In this document: one piece after another, positions 26,506 to 36,754 of the stretch
Numbering within the stretch: the stretch's first letter is position 1
Layout: each line of letters opens with the position of its first letter
Source: Anaeromyxobacter dehalogenans 2CP-1
Lineage (GTDB): Bacteria; Myxococcota; Myxococcia; Myxococcales; Anaeromyxobacteraceae
DNA: 64,000 nucleotides
Direction of reading: 5' to 3'
NCBI RefSeq assembly: GCF_000022145.1
Contig: NC_011891.1
Span: 2,306,001-2,370,000 of the forward strand
Notes under the pieces: generated by a model
The model's database searches: none
The model's input: the letters and a program-made list of their open reading frames with translations, nothing else
What the model was told of the DNA's origin: nothing
Made by a program: the position numbers and the translations under genes

Positions 26506-27441
26506 ATGCGCGCCCGAGGCCGCCGTCTCCCCCGAACCGCCGCCCCGCTGGTCCTGCTGCTCGCCGTGCTCGCGCCGTCGGTGGCCCGGGCGCAGCAGAA
26601 GCTCTCCGGCATCGGCGACAGCATGATGCAGGGGGCGAACGCGCGGCTGTCGTGGTGGCCGCCGCCCGGCGACCAGATCCAGTACAGCTTCGGGCAGGGC
26701 TGGGACTCGACCGTGAACCCGGTCTACCGGCGCTACCGGCTGCTGGGCAAGCTGCCCGCCGGCGAGCAGTTCGTGTCGGTGGACGGCGCGGAGATGGTCG
26801 GGGGCCGCAACAACGCGCCCGCGCAGGCGCAGCGGGTCTGCGCGCAGCTCGCGAAGCCGGACCGGATCGTGCTTCTGCTCGGCGCGAACGACGTCTGCAA
26901 CCGCTCGTCGGTCTCGACGCTGTACGGCGCCGACACGTTCCGCGCGGCGCTGGATCAGGCGCTCGCCATCCTCGGCAGCCCCACCTGCGGGCTGCCCGCC
27001 GGCACCTGGGTCCACGTGATGACGGTACCGCCGGTGAACTACCTCTACTCGGCGGGCCTGGAGAAGCAGTGGTCCACCGGCACGCCCTGCCAGGCGATCT
27101 GGTACACGGCCAGCATCTGCCCCACGGTGACGCGCGGCTCGAGCACGGATCGCTGGATCGTCGCGCAGCGCATCGCGCAGTACAACGCCGCCATCGCGGC
27201 CGCGGTCGCGGACGCGCAGGGGCGCTTCGCGCCGGCGGTCCGGTTCACGACCGACTGGAACCCGGCGCCCGAGGCCTGCGTCGGCACGCACCGGTTCCGC
27301 GGCCGCGACCTGTCCGACATCGATTGCTTCCACCCAAAGTGGAACACCGGCCAGCGCACGCTCGCCTGCGCCACCTGGGCGTCGTGGGAGTCGGTCGCTC
27401 TCGGCGGCTCGGGCGACGAGGCAGGCTGCTTCCTGCAGTGA
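26506..27441 (+). CDS. Exported SGNH/GDSL hydrolase
   Basis: The 311-residue protein has a signal peptide (PLVLLLAVLAPSVARAQ). The SGNH blocks follow: GIGDSMMQGAN (nucleophile Ser near 42), a Gly-containing block (DGAEMVGG), LLLGANDVCN (Asn of block III) and DIDCFHPKWN (Asp-x-x-His of block V). It should be an extracellular or periplasmic esterase or lipase-like hydrolase; the substrate is unknown. Six cysteines in the second half may form disulfides. A GGAG sequence lies nine bases before the ATG. A PDZ-domain protein gene follows after 13 bases and is probably co-transcribed. Confidence 0.88.
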   Translation: MRARGRRLPRTAAPLVLLLAVLAPSVARAQQKLSGIGDSMMQGANARLSWWPPPGDQIQYSFGQGWDSTVNPVYRRYRLLGKLPAGEQFVSVDGAEMVGGRNNAPAQAQRVCAQLAKPDRIVLLLGANDVCNRSSVSTLYGADTFRAALDQALAILGSPTCGLPAGTWVHVMTVPPVNYLYSAGLEKQWSTGTPCQAIWYTASICPTVTRGSSTDRWIVAQRIAQYNAAIAAAVADAQGRFAPAVRFTTDWNPAPEACVGTHRFRGRDLSDIDCFHPKWNTGQRTLACATWASWESVALGGSGDEAGCFLQ

Positions 27442-27454
27442 ACCGAGGCCCGCC

Positions 27455-28237
27455 ATGACCGCCCGCACCCTTCATCCCCTCCGCCTCGCCGTCGCCCTCG
27501 CGGCGCTGACCGCCTCGCCCTCCGCGTCGCCGGCTGCCTCCGGCGATCGCGCCGCCGCGTCCGCCCGGGCGCGCGCCGCCGCCGCGCTCGCCGCCCCGGT
27601 GTCGCCCGCGGAGGTGGCCGCGCTCGCCGCGCCCGAGCCCGCCTCGACGCCGGCCGACTACCGCGCGCGCAAGGTGACGCTCCACGTCCTCGGCGTCCAG
27701 CAGCCCGGCACGCCCGGGGCGTTCGCCACCGTCGCCGACGTCGCCACCTGGGAGACCCGCGACGTCCGCGTGGGCGACGCCATCGGCCGCAACCTGGTCG
27801 TCCGCGCCATCGCGGCGGACGGCGTGGTGACCGCGGAGGGCGCGCGCGAGGTCCGGCTCGAGGTCGGGCGGGACGTGGCGGTGCGCGTGGTCGAGCACGC
27901 GTTCGACGCCGCGGCGACCCCGCGCGGCGCGCACGACCTCGACGTGGATCCGGCCGTCCTGGCGCGCCTGCGCGGCGCCCACGGGACCGGCGCCACCGGC
28001 GAGGTCGTGGTCATCGACCAGCCCGCGGTGAAGCTCACCGCCGTCGATCCGCGGGGGGTGCTCGCGCACCTCGGCCTCCGGCAGGGCGATCTCCTCTGGC
28101 GCTTCGACGGGCAGCCGGTGGGCCCGGCCGACCTCGATCGGATCGCGACCGCAGTCGCCACGCCGGGGAGCGGCGTGCACGCGCTCGACGTGACCCGCAA
28201 CGGCGCGGCGTTCACCGTGTCGTACTACCCGCGGTGA
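27455..28237 (+). CDS. Exported PDZ-domain protein
   Basis: The 260-residue protein has a signal peptide (about residues 1-30) and an Ala-rich segment. A strand-rich middle domain follows (about 65-150, DVRVGDAIGRNLVVRAIAAD and VVTAEGAREVRLEVG), resembling the HR domain of GspC-type proteins. A C-terminal PDZ-like domain (about 175-260) carries LAHLGLRQGDLLWRFDGQPV. The HR-plus-PDZ order is reminiscent of GspC of type II secretion, but there is no N-terminal cytoplasmic segment and no gsp gene nearby. It lies 13 bases after the SGNH hydrolase and may chaperone or anchor it. Confidence 0.75.
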   Translation: MTARTLHPLRLAVALAALTASPSASPAASGDRAAASARARAAAALAAPVSPAEVAALAAPEPASTPADYRARKVTLHVLGVQQPGTPGAFATVADVATWETRDVRVGDAIGRNLVVRAIAADGVVTAEGAREVRLEVGRDVAVRVVEHAFDAAATPRGAHDLDVDPAVLARLRGAHGTGATGEVVVIDQPAVKLTAVDPRGVLAHLGLRQGDLLWRFDGQPVGPADLDRIATAVATPGSGVHALDVTRNGAAFTVSYYPR

Positions 28238-28291
28238 CGCGCGGCGGCGTCCCGCGCTCGCGGCGGGCCGATCCCGGGCGCCGGCGCCGGC

Positions 28292-29068
28292 CTAGCGCTC
28301 CTTCCAGGTGGGCGCACGCTTCTCCAGGAACGCGCTCACGCCCTCCACCGCGTCCTGGGTGGCGGCGAGCGTGGCGAACAGATCGTCGGCGAGGTCGATG
28401 CGCTCGAGCGCGGGCAGGTCCGGCAGCCGGTTCAGGCCCTCCTTGCCGATGCGCAGCGCGAGCGGGCTCTTCGCGGCGAGCTTCTGCGCGAGCTTCAGCG
28501 CCTCGTCCGCGAGCGACGCCTCCGGCACGACCCGGTTCACGAGGCCGAGCGCCAGCGCGTCCGCCGCGCTCACCAGCTCGCCCGTCAGCAGCAGCTCCGC
28601 CGCCTTCTTCCGCCCGACGAGCCGCGCCATCGCCGCCGCGGGGCCGAGGCAGATGAGGCCGACGTTGATGGCGGTGGTGCCGAACCGCGCCGTGTCCGCC
28701 GCGACGGTGAGGTCGCAGGCGAACGCGAGCCCGGCGCCGTTCGCCACCGCGTAGCCCTGCACCGCCGCGATCGTCACCGTCCGCATCCGCGCGAGGGTCC
28801 GGTAGAACGCGTCGATCCGGTGGAGGAGCTCGCGGTACTCGCGTTGCGTCCGCGGCGTGAACTGCTCGAGCGCGATCCCGGTGCAGTAGTGCTTCCCCGC
28901 CGCGTCCACGACGACGACCGTCACCTCCGGATCGTCCTCCATCCGCCGCAGCGCCTGGTCGAGCTGGTCGGCGAACGCGACGATGAAGGTGTTCATCGCC
29001 TCCGGCCGGTGGAGCGTGATCCAGCCGATCCGGCCTTCCTTCCTGGTCCTGACGAGCGCGTCGTTCAT
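28292..29068 (-). CDS. Enoyl-CoA hydratase/isomerase family protein
   Basis: The 258-residue crotonase-fold protein has the oxyanion-hole segments HYCTGIALEQF and AAVQGYAVANGAGLAFACDL, plus a C-terminal GVSAFLEKRAPTWKE trimerisation helix. Family Glu residues can be placed only roughly: the first catalytic position is replaced by a region reading TPRTQREYREL, so hydratase activity is uncertain, and it may be an isomerase or a different crotonase. AGGGA precedes the ATG. It stands alone, upstream of an unrelated sensor kinase gene on the same strand. The 191-base gap to that gene shows no clear signal. Confidence 0.88.
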   Translation of the reverse strand: MNDALVRTRKEGRIGWITLHRPEAMNTFIVAFADQLDQALRRMEDDPEVTVVVVDAAGKHYCTGIALEQFTPRTQREYRELLHRIDAFYRTLARMRTVTIAAVQGYAVANGAGLAFACDLTVAADTARFGTTAINVGLICLGPAAAMARLVGRKKAAELLLTGELVSAADALALGLVNRVVPEASLADEALKLAQKLAAKSPLALRIGKEGLNRLPDLPALERIDLADDLFATLAATQDAVEGVSAFLEKRAPTWKER

Positions 29069-29259
29069 GGGATTCCCTGGGCGGTGGAGCGGGTGGAGGC
29101 GGCGTACTCGCCCCCGAGCTTTTCACGACCGGCGCACCGGGCGCGCGCCACCGGTTGGGCCGCGCCGTGCGGAGCGCCCGACCGAGCCGGGGCCGGGCGC
29201 CGCATTCGTCCTTGGTTCCGACAGGTTGCGGCGATCGGGCGGGGCGCGCGGCCGCGCGC

Positions 29260-30624
29260 TCACCGCGGCGAGGCCACGCGGGGGAGCGCGAGCACGAAGG
29301 TGCTGCCGTGGCCCGGCGCGCGCTCCACGTGGACGGTCCCGCCGTGCGCGGCCGCGATGGCGCGGACCGCGTGCAGGCCCAGGCCGAGGCCGGCCGAGTT
29401 CCGGCACGACACCGCGCGCTCGTAGGGGAGGAAGATTCGCTCGCGATCGTCCGGGAGGATCCCGGGGCCGTGATCGCGGACCAGCACGCGCGCGGACGGG
29501 CCGTCCCAGGCCACCTCGATCTCGACGGGCCCGGGCGCGTAGCGGGCGGCGTTCGAGAGGAGCCGCTCGAGCGCCTGGTCGAGGAGCGCCGGATCCCAGC
29601 AGCCGGTCACCTCGCCCACGACCGTCACGGTGGGATGGCAGCCCTGGCGCTGCAGGTCGTCGCGCCGCCGCTCCACCGCGCCGCGCACCAGCTCGCCGAG
29701 ATCGACGGGCTCCGGCGCCGGACGGATCGGATCCCGCAGCAGGCGCGCGCCGTCGAGCAGCCGCTCCACGACCGCAACCACGCGGCCCACCTGCGCGTCG
29801 GCGCCACGCAGGCTCGCGCGGAGGCGGGCCGGATCCAGCTCGCCCTCGGTCCGATCGAGCAGGCGCTGCACCGCCTGCAGCTTCGCGCGGAGCGGCGTGA
29901 GCGGCGTCTTCAGCTCGTGGGAGGCCACCGTCAGGAAGTCGTCGCGCGCGTGGAGCGCGCTGCCGGCCACGTGCATCATGAGGTCGGCGTGCGCCCGCGC
30001 CGCCTCGGCCTCGAGCCGGCCCTCGATGACCTGGGCCACCGCCTCGGCGGTCGGCAGCAGCGACGCGTGATGGGCGGTCCAGGGCGAGGTGATGTCGACC
30101 GCGCCCACGACGCGCCCGCCCAGCCGGACCGGCGCGCTCGCGCAGGTCCAGGGTTGCAGCACCTCCACGAAGTGCTCCGCGGCGAACACCTCCAGCGGCC
30201 GCCCCTCCACGAGCGCGGTGCCAGGCGCGTTCGTGCCCGTGACGCCCTCCGCCCAGCACGCGCCGGGCGCGAAGTTCACCCGGTCGAGCGCGCGCCGCGT
30301 CCGCGGGTCGCCGTCGCACGCCAGCATCACCCCGTCCGCGTCGAAGTAGGCGACGACGTGCCCGCCGTCGCGCAGCCGCTCGGCGTAGTGCGCCACCACG
30401 CCGGCGGCGATCCGGGCGGCGTCGTCGCCCTCGCCGCGCGCGACCACGTCCTCGGGCCCGACCGCGAGCGGGGAGGCGCGCAGCCGCGGGTCCACGCGCG
30501 CCTCCTCGCGGACCCGGAGCCACGAGCGGCGGATCTCGGGACGGATCCGCGGCGGCAGCCGTCCGTCCACGAGGAACGCCTGCCAGGCCGCCGTCAGCTC
30601 GGTTCGTGCGCGCAAGAGCTCCAT
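29260..30624 (-). CDS. Orphan sensor histidine kinase with GAF-like N-terminus
   Basis: The 454-residue protein has an N-terminal region like the sensory part of AcoR-type sigma54 activators: RPEIRRSWLRVREEARVDPR, then VAYFDADGVMLACDGD and GVTGTNAPGTAL. A HisKA domain follows with the H-box DDFLTVASHELKTPLTPLRA (His near 245), and then an ATPase domain with N-box LERLLSNAARYA, G1 VRDHGPGI and G2 SAGLGLGLHAVRAIA. No transmembrane helix is evident, so it probably senses a cytosolic small molecule or redox state. No response regulator is adjacent. The ATG at 30624 is preferred over upstream starts because homology begins right there. Confidence 0.88.
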   Translation of the reverse strand: MELLRARTELTAAWQAFLVDGRLPPRIRPEIRRSWLRVREEARVDPRLRASPLAVGPEDVVARGEGDDAARIAAGVVAHYAERLRDGGHVVAYFDADGVMLACDGDPRTRRALDRVNFAPGACWAEGVTGTNAPGTALVEGRPLEVFAAEHFVEVLQPWTCASAPVRLGGRVVGAVDITSPWTAHHASLLPTAEAVAQVIEGRLEAEAARAHADLMMHVAGSALHARDDFLTVASHELKTPLTPLRAKLQAVQRLLDRTEGELDPARLRASLRGADAQVGRVVAVVERLLDGARLLRDPIRPAPEPVDLGELVRGAVERRRDDLQRQGCHPTVTVVGEVTGCWDPALLDQALERLLSNAARYAPGPVEIEVAWDGPSARVLVRDHGPGILPDDRERIFLPYERAVSCRNSAGLGLGLHAVRAIAAAHGGTVHVERAPGHGSTFVLALPRVASPR

Positions 30625-30773
30625 CGACGCGCGAACAGGGCCGGTGGCCGCTTCATGCCGCGAGCAGGACGCTGCCCCTACCGGTACGACACCCTGCGTC
30701 AGGGCGCGGGCGGACGGCCGTCGAATGCGACGCACGCACCCGCCACGTGCCGCCGGCGAGCGGCGACGCGCGT

Positions 30774-30810
30774 GCCGGGCGTGGTGACGGGCGCGCCGGG
30801 CGTGGTGACG
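30774..30810. repeat. Two tandem copies of a 16-base repeat
   Basis: GCCGGGCGTGGTGACG occurs at 30774-30789 and 30795-30810, two helical turns (21 bases) apart. It is about 150 bases upstream of the minus-strand sensor kinase start. Same-face spacing is typical of paired regulator sites; no regulator can be named. Confidence 0.35.
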
Positions 30811-30975
30811 CGGATCCGGCGTGGCGATCGGGAGCCGGCGACCGCGTGCACGCGCCCGAGCTCGCCCCGGGCGGCGCGGGCGTCACGACCCGTGATCCTT
30901 CCGCGCCGGAGCCGGAGACCGCCGTCGCGCCCCGAGGAGCGCGCCCGGCGCGCGGCGGCAACGCGCGAAACGAAG

Positions 30976-31001
30976 AAGAGCCTCGGCGCGCCGAGGCTCT
31001 T
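30976..31001. terminator. Intrinsic terminator beyond the tRNA-CAU gene
   Basis: A 26-base perfect palindrome (AAGAGCCTCGGCG and its complement) is followed by TTTCT on the plus strand and TCTTCGTTTCG on the minus strand. It lies 30 bases past the 3' end of the minus-strand tRNA gene, where it would end the tRNA transcript, and could act in both directions. Confidence 0.7.
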
Positions 31002-31030
31002 TTCTGCTGCGATCACGGCTGCTTGTGGAG

Positions 31031-31104
31031 TGGTGAGGGGGAGAATCGAACTCCCGACCTAGGGATTATGAGACCCTCGCTCTAGCCGACTGAGCTACCT
31101 CACC
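31031..31104 (-). tRNA. tRNA with CAU anticodon, probably elongator tRNA-Met
   Basis: Minus strand, 74 bases: acceptor GGTGAGG/CCTCACC, D-arm GCTC...GAGC and anticodon loop CTCATAA with CAU. The T-arm is GGGAG TTCGATT CTCCC and the discriminator is A. The first pair is G-C, so it is not an initiator tRNA. Elongator Met and the lysidine-modified Ile2 tRNA share this loop, and I cannot exclude Ile2. CCA is not encoded. The closing pair of the anticodon stem is T-T, a mild oddity. A hairpin terminator follows. Confidence 0.88.
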
Positions 31105-31261
31105 GGTCCTGCGGAACGCGGGTTCATATCCCTCTCGCCGGGAACGCGTCAAGCGCGGCGCGCGCCCGGCCGCCCGCCAGCGGGGAGGGCGGCGGCAGGC
31201 GACGGCGCGGCGCGGCGCGGAGGCGTCCGCACCGCGGGTCCCGGCGGCCCCGCGAGGCGAC

Positions 31262-31290
31262 CTGACCTGCCGTCCTCCCTCGGGTTAGAT
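31262..31290 (+). promoter_or_regulatory. Sigma70-like promoter of the acyl-CoA mutase gene
   Basis: CTGACC (31262-31267), a 17-base spacer and TTAGAT (31285-31290). The ATG at 31327 is 36 bases after the -10, with a GAGGGG Shine-Dalgarno in between, so this gene has a conventional short leader. Confidence 0.5.
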
Positions 31291-31326
31291 CAGCGAGGCA
31301 GCCAGCGCTCACAGCGAGGGGAATCC

Positions 31327-33093
<1,767 letters not shown>

Positions 33094-33119
33094 GCCGGCG
33101 CTTCCGGTACACTGGCCGG

Positions 33120-33905
33120 GTGGACGGCTCCCCGGCGCCGCACTGGTCCGACGGCTACTACGGCCCGCTCTACCTGGAGCCGGTCGCGGACCTGCTCACC
33201 CCGGGCCTGACCGCGCTCGAGGCGGACGTCATCGCCGGCCTGCTCCGGCTCGGCCCGCGCGACCGCGTGCTCGACCTCGCCTGCGGGCACGGGCGCCACG
33301 CGCGGGCGCTGGCGGGCCGCGTCCGGGCGGTGGTGGGGCTCGAGCGCAGCGCCGCGTACCTGGCGCGCGCCCGGGCCTCGTCGTCGGCAGGCGGGGGGCC
33401 CGGCCCGGCCTGGCTCCGCGCCGACCTCCGCGCGCTGCCGCTGCGGCCGGGCGCGTTCGACGCCGCGTTCTCCTGGTACGCCTCGCTGTTCATGTTCGAC
33501 GACGCGCGGAACGCCGCCTGCCTGGCGGCGCTGGCGACCGCGATCCGGCCGGGCGGACGGCTCCTCGTCCACCACGCGAACCCGCTCCGGCTCGCGCTCC
33601 AGCCGCGCGACGCGTCGCGTCGCACCCTGCCGGACGGCTCCCTGGTGGAGGAGACCTCGGAGTTCGACCCCGCCGCCGGCGTGGACCGCTGCCACCGCCG
33701 CCTGGTCCGCCCCTCCGGCGCGGTGTTGGCGGGCACGGCGGAGTTGCGGTACTACAGGCCTTCCGAGTGGAGGTCCCTGGCCGCTGGCGCCGGCCTCCGC
33801 GTCCTGGAGCTGACGAGCACGACCGGCGCGGGGGAGCACCCGGGCCGTGAGCTGGATCCCGAAGCGCCGGATCTCATCGCCCTCTTGGAGAAGCCGACCA
33901 CATGA
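33120..33905 (+). CDS. Class I SAM-dependent methyltransferase
   Basis: The 261-residue protein has motif [18 protein letters not shown] (about residues 52-68), motif [17 protein letters not shown] and a motif IV-like [16 protein letters not shown], then [15 protein letters not shown]. The WYASLFMF segment after the motif resembles small-molecule methyltransferases with a conserved SFGYF-like loop. It sits between the two subunit genes of the acyl-CoA mutase and overlaps the small subunit as ATGA. TACACT (33108-33113) ends six bases before its GTG, so it may also start a transcript of its own. Substrate unknown. Confidence 0.88.
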   Translation: MDGSPAPHWSDGYYGPLYLEPVADLLTPGLTALEADVIAGLLRLGPRDRVLDLACGHGRHARALAGRVRAVVGLERSAAYLARARASSSAGGGPGPAWLRADLRALPLRPGAFDAAFSWYASLFMFDDARNAACLAALATAIRPGGRLLVHHANPLRLALQPRDASRRTLPDGSLVEETSEFDPAAGVDRCHRRLVRPSGAVLAGTAELRYYRPSEWRSLAAGAGLRVLELTSTTGAGEHPGRELDPEAPDLIALLEKPTT

Positions 33906-34324
33906 GCCCCGCCACCGAGCGCCCCCTCCGCATCCTCGTCGCCAAGCCCGGCCTGGACGGCCACGATCGCGGCGCCAAGATCATCGCCCGCGCGCTGCGC
34001 GACGGCGGCTTCGAGGTCATCTACACCGGCCTGCACCAGACGCCGGAGATGATCGTGGCCGCCGCCGTCCAGGAGGACGTGGACGCGATCGGCCTCTCGA
34101 TCATGTCGGGCGCCCACATGACGCTGTTCCCGGCGGTGATCGAGCTGCTGAGGGAGAAGGGCGCCGTGGACATCGTGGTGTTCGGCGGCGGGATCATCCC
34201 GCAGGACGACGTTCCCCGCCTGAAGGAGAAGGGGACCGCCGAGGTGTTCCTGCCCGGCTCCTCCACCCAGGCGATCATCGAGTGGATCCGCGCGAACATC
34301 CGTCCGCGTGCCGCGGCCGCCTAG
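33902..34324 (+). CDS. Cobalamin-binding small subunit of the acyl-CoA mutase
   Basis: The 140-residue protein is a B12-binding domain. It has [20 protein letters not shown] with the DxHxxG cobalamin motif (His supplies the lower axial ligand), [11 protein letters not shown] and [11 protein letters not shown]. It closely resembles the C-terminal domain of methylmalonyl-CoA mutase. It should pair with the 588-residue subunit encoded at 31327, as in archaeal and some bacterial split mutases. Its ATG overlaps the methyltransferase stop (ATGA), so it is translated with that gene. Confidence 0.94.
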   Translation: MSPATERPLRILVAKPGLDGHDRGAKIIARALRDGGFEVIYTGLHQTPEMIVAAAVQEDVDAIGLSIMSGAHMTLFPAVIELLREKGAVDIVVFGGGIIPQDDVPRLKEKGTAEVFLPGSSTQAIIEWIRANIRPRAAAA

Positions 34325-34484
34325 GCGCGAGCCGACCCTCGCCCCTCCCCGCGAGGCCCGCACCGGGCGCCGGGCGTCTGCCCGGCCGCCCGCCGGCGCG
34401 CGGGGTCGCACGCGTTCGGCAGTGACCCCATCGGTGCCCCCGGAGCGCCCTCCGCCCGCCTAGTGTCTCCTGCGGGAGGCGCTC

Positions 34485-35654
34485 ATGCCTGCACGCGTGG
34501 AGGAGCGGCTCGTCGCGGGCGGCGAGGGCGGCGCGCTCGTCGTCCACCACCTGGTGCTGCGCGGCTCGAACCGCGCCATCGGCCACCACCTCGGCGAGAT
34601 CGCCCGGACCCGCTACGGCCTGGAGGCGACCACGGCGCGCGACCCGCTGCGCGTGCGCGTGCAGCAGGAGTGGCTGCGCCGGAACGCGCCCGTGCTCCAC
34701 GAGCGCATGCGCGGCGCCGCGGACGCCTTCGGGGTGGACGCGGACGACGACGCCTACGACGTCTCGCGCCTCGGGGCGCCGCCGCGGGTGGCGGGCTGCT
34801 CCGCCGCGTTCGTCCCGCCGCGCGACGCCGCCGGGGGGCACCCGCTCGTCTCGCGCGCCTTCGACTTCGCGCTTCCGTGCGTGAGCAGACCGCGGGGCAG
34901 CGGGCCGGGCGCCGACCGGCCCTACCTGCTCGAGCTGCACCCGACCGACGGGCACGCCACGCTGGCGGTGGTGGCGTTCGAGCTGCTGGGCGGCGCGCTC
35001 GACGGGATCAACGCGGAGGGGCTGGTGGTGGTGGCCGCCTCCGACGTCGAGGCGGCCGAGGCGCGCCCGCTCGAGCCGGAGGCGGAGACGGTGGGCCTCG
35101 ACGAGCTGCAGCTCGGGCGGCACCTGCTCGAGACCTGCGCGAACGCGATCCAGGCGCGCGAGGCGCTGCTCGCGGCCAAGCACCACTACGCCGCGTACCC
35201 GGTGCACTGGCTGGTGGCGGACCGCCACGGCGACGCGTTCGCGTTCGAGGTGGGCCTGGGCCGCAACCGCGCGCACCTGCTGGACGCGGCCGGCCTCCCG
35301 CTCGTGCTCACCAACCACGCGCTGCACCGCCACCCGGAGCGCGAGCCGCTGCCGGCGGGCCCCGGCCCGGCGGGCACCTACGCGCGGTGGCGCGCGCTGC
35401 GCGGCGCCCTGGCGGAGGCCTCCGAGCCGTGGACCCCGCCGGCGCTCGCCGCCGCGGCGGCGCGCGCGTTCGTGGAGCCGCCGGGCGGCCCCGGCGAGCT
35501 CACCGACGAGCGGACGCTCTGGCACGGGGTCTACGACCTGCGGGAGCGCGCGCTCGAGGTGACGTTCTTCGAGCGCGACGAGCCGGATCCGCTCCGCCGG
35601 GGCGGGCTCCGCTCGGTGCGCACCCCGCCGCTCCGCTTCGAGCTGCGAGACTGA
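34485..35654 (+). CDS. C45-family acyltransferase/peptidase (NTN hydrolase)
   Basis: The 389-residue protein resembles the acyl-CoA:6-aminopenicillanate acyltransferase (C45) family. The candidate nucleophile is the Cys in RVAGCSAAFVPP (about residue 106), followed by the strand LVSRAFDFALP. TLAVVAFELLGGALDGINAE then GLVVV matches the family core. C45 precursors cleave themselves before the Cys; here about 105 residues would form the alpha chain, in line with the penicillin enzyme. The substrate is probably an amide bond; no beta-lactam gene is near. GGGAGG precedes the ATG, and TAGTGT (34461-34466) could be its -10. Confidence 0.82.
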   Translation: MPARVEERLVAGGEGGALVVHHLVLRGSNRAIGHHLGEIARTRYGLEATTARDPLRVRVQQEWLRRNAPVLHERMRGAADAFGVDADDDAYDVSRLGAPPRVAGCSAAFVPPRDAAGGHPLVSRAFDFALPCVSRPRGSGPGADRPYLLELHPTDGHATLAVVAFELLGGALDGINAEGLVVVAASDVEAAEARPLEPEAETVGLDELQLGRHLLETCANAIQAREALLAAKHHYAAYPVHWLVADRHGDAFAFEVGLGRNRAHLLDAAGLPLVLTNHALHRHPEREPLPAGPGPAGTYARWRALRGALAEASEPWTPPALAAAAARAFVEPPGGPGELTDERTLWHGVYDLRERALEVTFFERDEPDPLRRGGLRSVRTPPLRFELRD

Positions 35655-35662
35655 CGACCGCG

Positions 35663-36667
35663 CTACCCGCCGGTGCCGATCATGGGCAGCAGCCCGTCGC
35701 CGCCGCGCTCCATGTCGTGGCGCTCGCCCTTGCCGAGCAGCGCCGCGCGGATGGCCGCGGCGATGTCCGCGTCGCTGGCGGCGCCGCGCAGCAGCTCCTT
35801 CAGCCCGAGCCGCTCGCGGCCGCCGAGGCAGGCGCGCAGCGAGCCGTCGGCGCCCACCCGCACGCGGTTGCAGCCGTCGCAGAAGTTCTCGGTCATGGCC
35901 CCGATGAAGCCGACCAGGCCGGTGACGGTCCGTCCCTCGTGCTCGGAGGTGCCGCGCATGTGGTAGGCGGGCCCCCAGCCGCGCGTCGCGTCGGGCTCGA
36001 GCCGGATGCCCTGCGCCTCGAGCAGCCGCTTCACCTCGGCGGTGGGCACCGGCTTCCCGGGGCCGAACGGCATCAGCTCGATGAACCGCGCGGTGGCCCC
36101 GAACCCCCAGGCGAAGCGGGCCAGCGCGCCCAGCTCGTCGTCGTTCTGCCCGCGCACCACCACCACGTTCAGCTTCACCGAGGCGAAGCCGGCGCGGTAG
36201 GCGGCCTCGATCCCGGCCACGATCCGCTCCAGCGTCGCGGCGCGGCCGGCGATGCGGTGCAGCTTCTCCGCGTCGAGCGTGTCGAGCGAGACGTTGAGCC
36301 GCGTGACGCCCGCCTCGCGGAGCGGGCCGGCGAGCGCCTGGAGCAGGTGGCCGTTCGTGGTGAGCGCCACCTCCTCGATGCCGGGGGCGCGCGCCACCTC
36401 GCGGATCACGTCCAGCACGTCGCGGCGGAGCGTGGGCTCACCGCCGGTCAGGCGCACGCGCCGGATGCCCAGGCCGCCGAAGATGCGGACCAGCCGCGCG
36501 ACCTCGTCGCGGGCGAGCGGATCCTCGTGCGTCTCCGGTGCGGCCGGCGAGCAGTAGCTGCACCGGAAGTTGCAGCGGTCGGTGAGGGAGAGCCGGAGGT
36601 AGACGATCCGGCGGCCCTGGCCGTCCACGAGCGGCGCGGCGGCGGGGGAGGGGGGTTGCTGGAGCAC
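35663..36667 (-). CDS. moaA: GTP 3',8-cyclase MoaA
   Basis: The 334-residue radical-SAM enzyme has the N-terminal 4Fe-4S motif CNFRCSYC (Cys 32, 36, 39) and GGEPTLRRD for SAM. The C-terminal cluster motif is NFCDGCNRVRVGADGSLRAC. The protein ends in the conserved Gly-Gly pair that contacts the active site. It converts GTP to 3',8-cyclo-GTP in the first step of molybdenum cofactor synthesis. It starts at GTG; TATGAG on the minus strand (36678-36673) ends five bases upstream, pointing to a leaderless mRNA. moaC is not adjacent. Confidence 0.95.
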   Translation of the reverse strand: MLQQPPSPAAAPLVDGQGRRIVYLRLSLTDRCNFRCSYCSPAAPETHEDPLARDEVARLVRIFGGLGIRRVRLTGGEPTLRRDVLDVIREVARAPGIEEVALTTNGHLLQALAGPLREAGVTRLNVSLDTLDAEKLHRIAGRAATLERIVAGIEAAYRAGFASVKLNVVVVRGQNDDELGALARFAWGFGATARFIELMPFGPGKPVPTAEVKRLLEAQGIRLEPDATRGWGPAYHMRGTSEHEGRTVTGLVGFIGAMTENFCDGCNRVRVGADGSLRACLGGRERLGLKELLRGAASDADIAAAIRAALLGKGERHDMERGGDGLLPMIGTGG

Positions 36668-36754
36668 GGCGCCTCATACCACCACCGCGGGGGGAGGAGA
36701 AAGCCACCGGGACGCCTGCGCGGGCCCGCGCAGCGCCGCCCGCCGCGCGGAGCG

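Larger units (their letters stand above)
30625..31030. other. 406-base intergenic region without a gene
   Basis: This gap separates the sensor kinase start from the tRNA-CAU gene. It holds two copies of GCCGGGCGTGGTGACG (30774-30789 and 30795-30810, period 21) and a strong palindromic hairpin near 30976-31001. No frame with a ribosome-binding site and protein-like composition was found. Confidence 0.5.
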
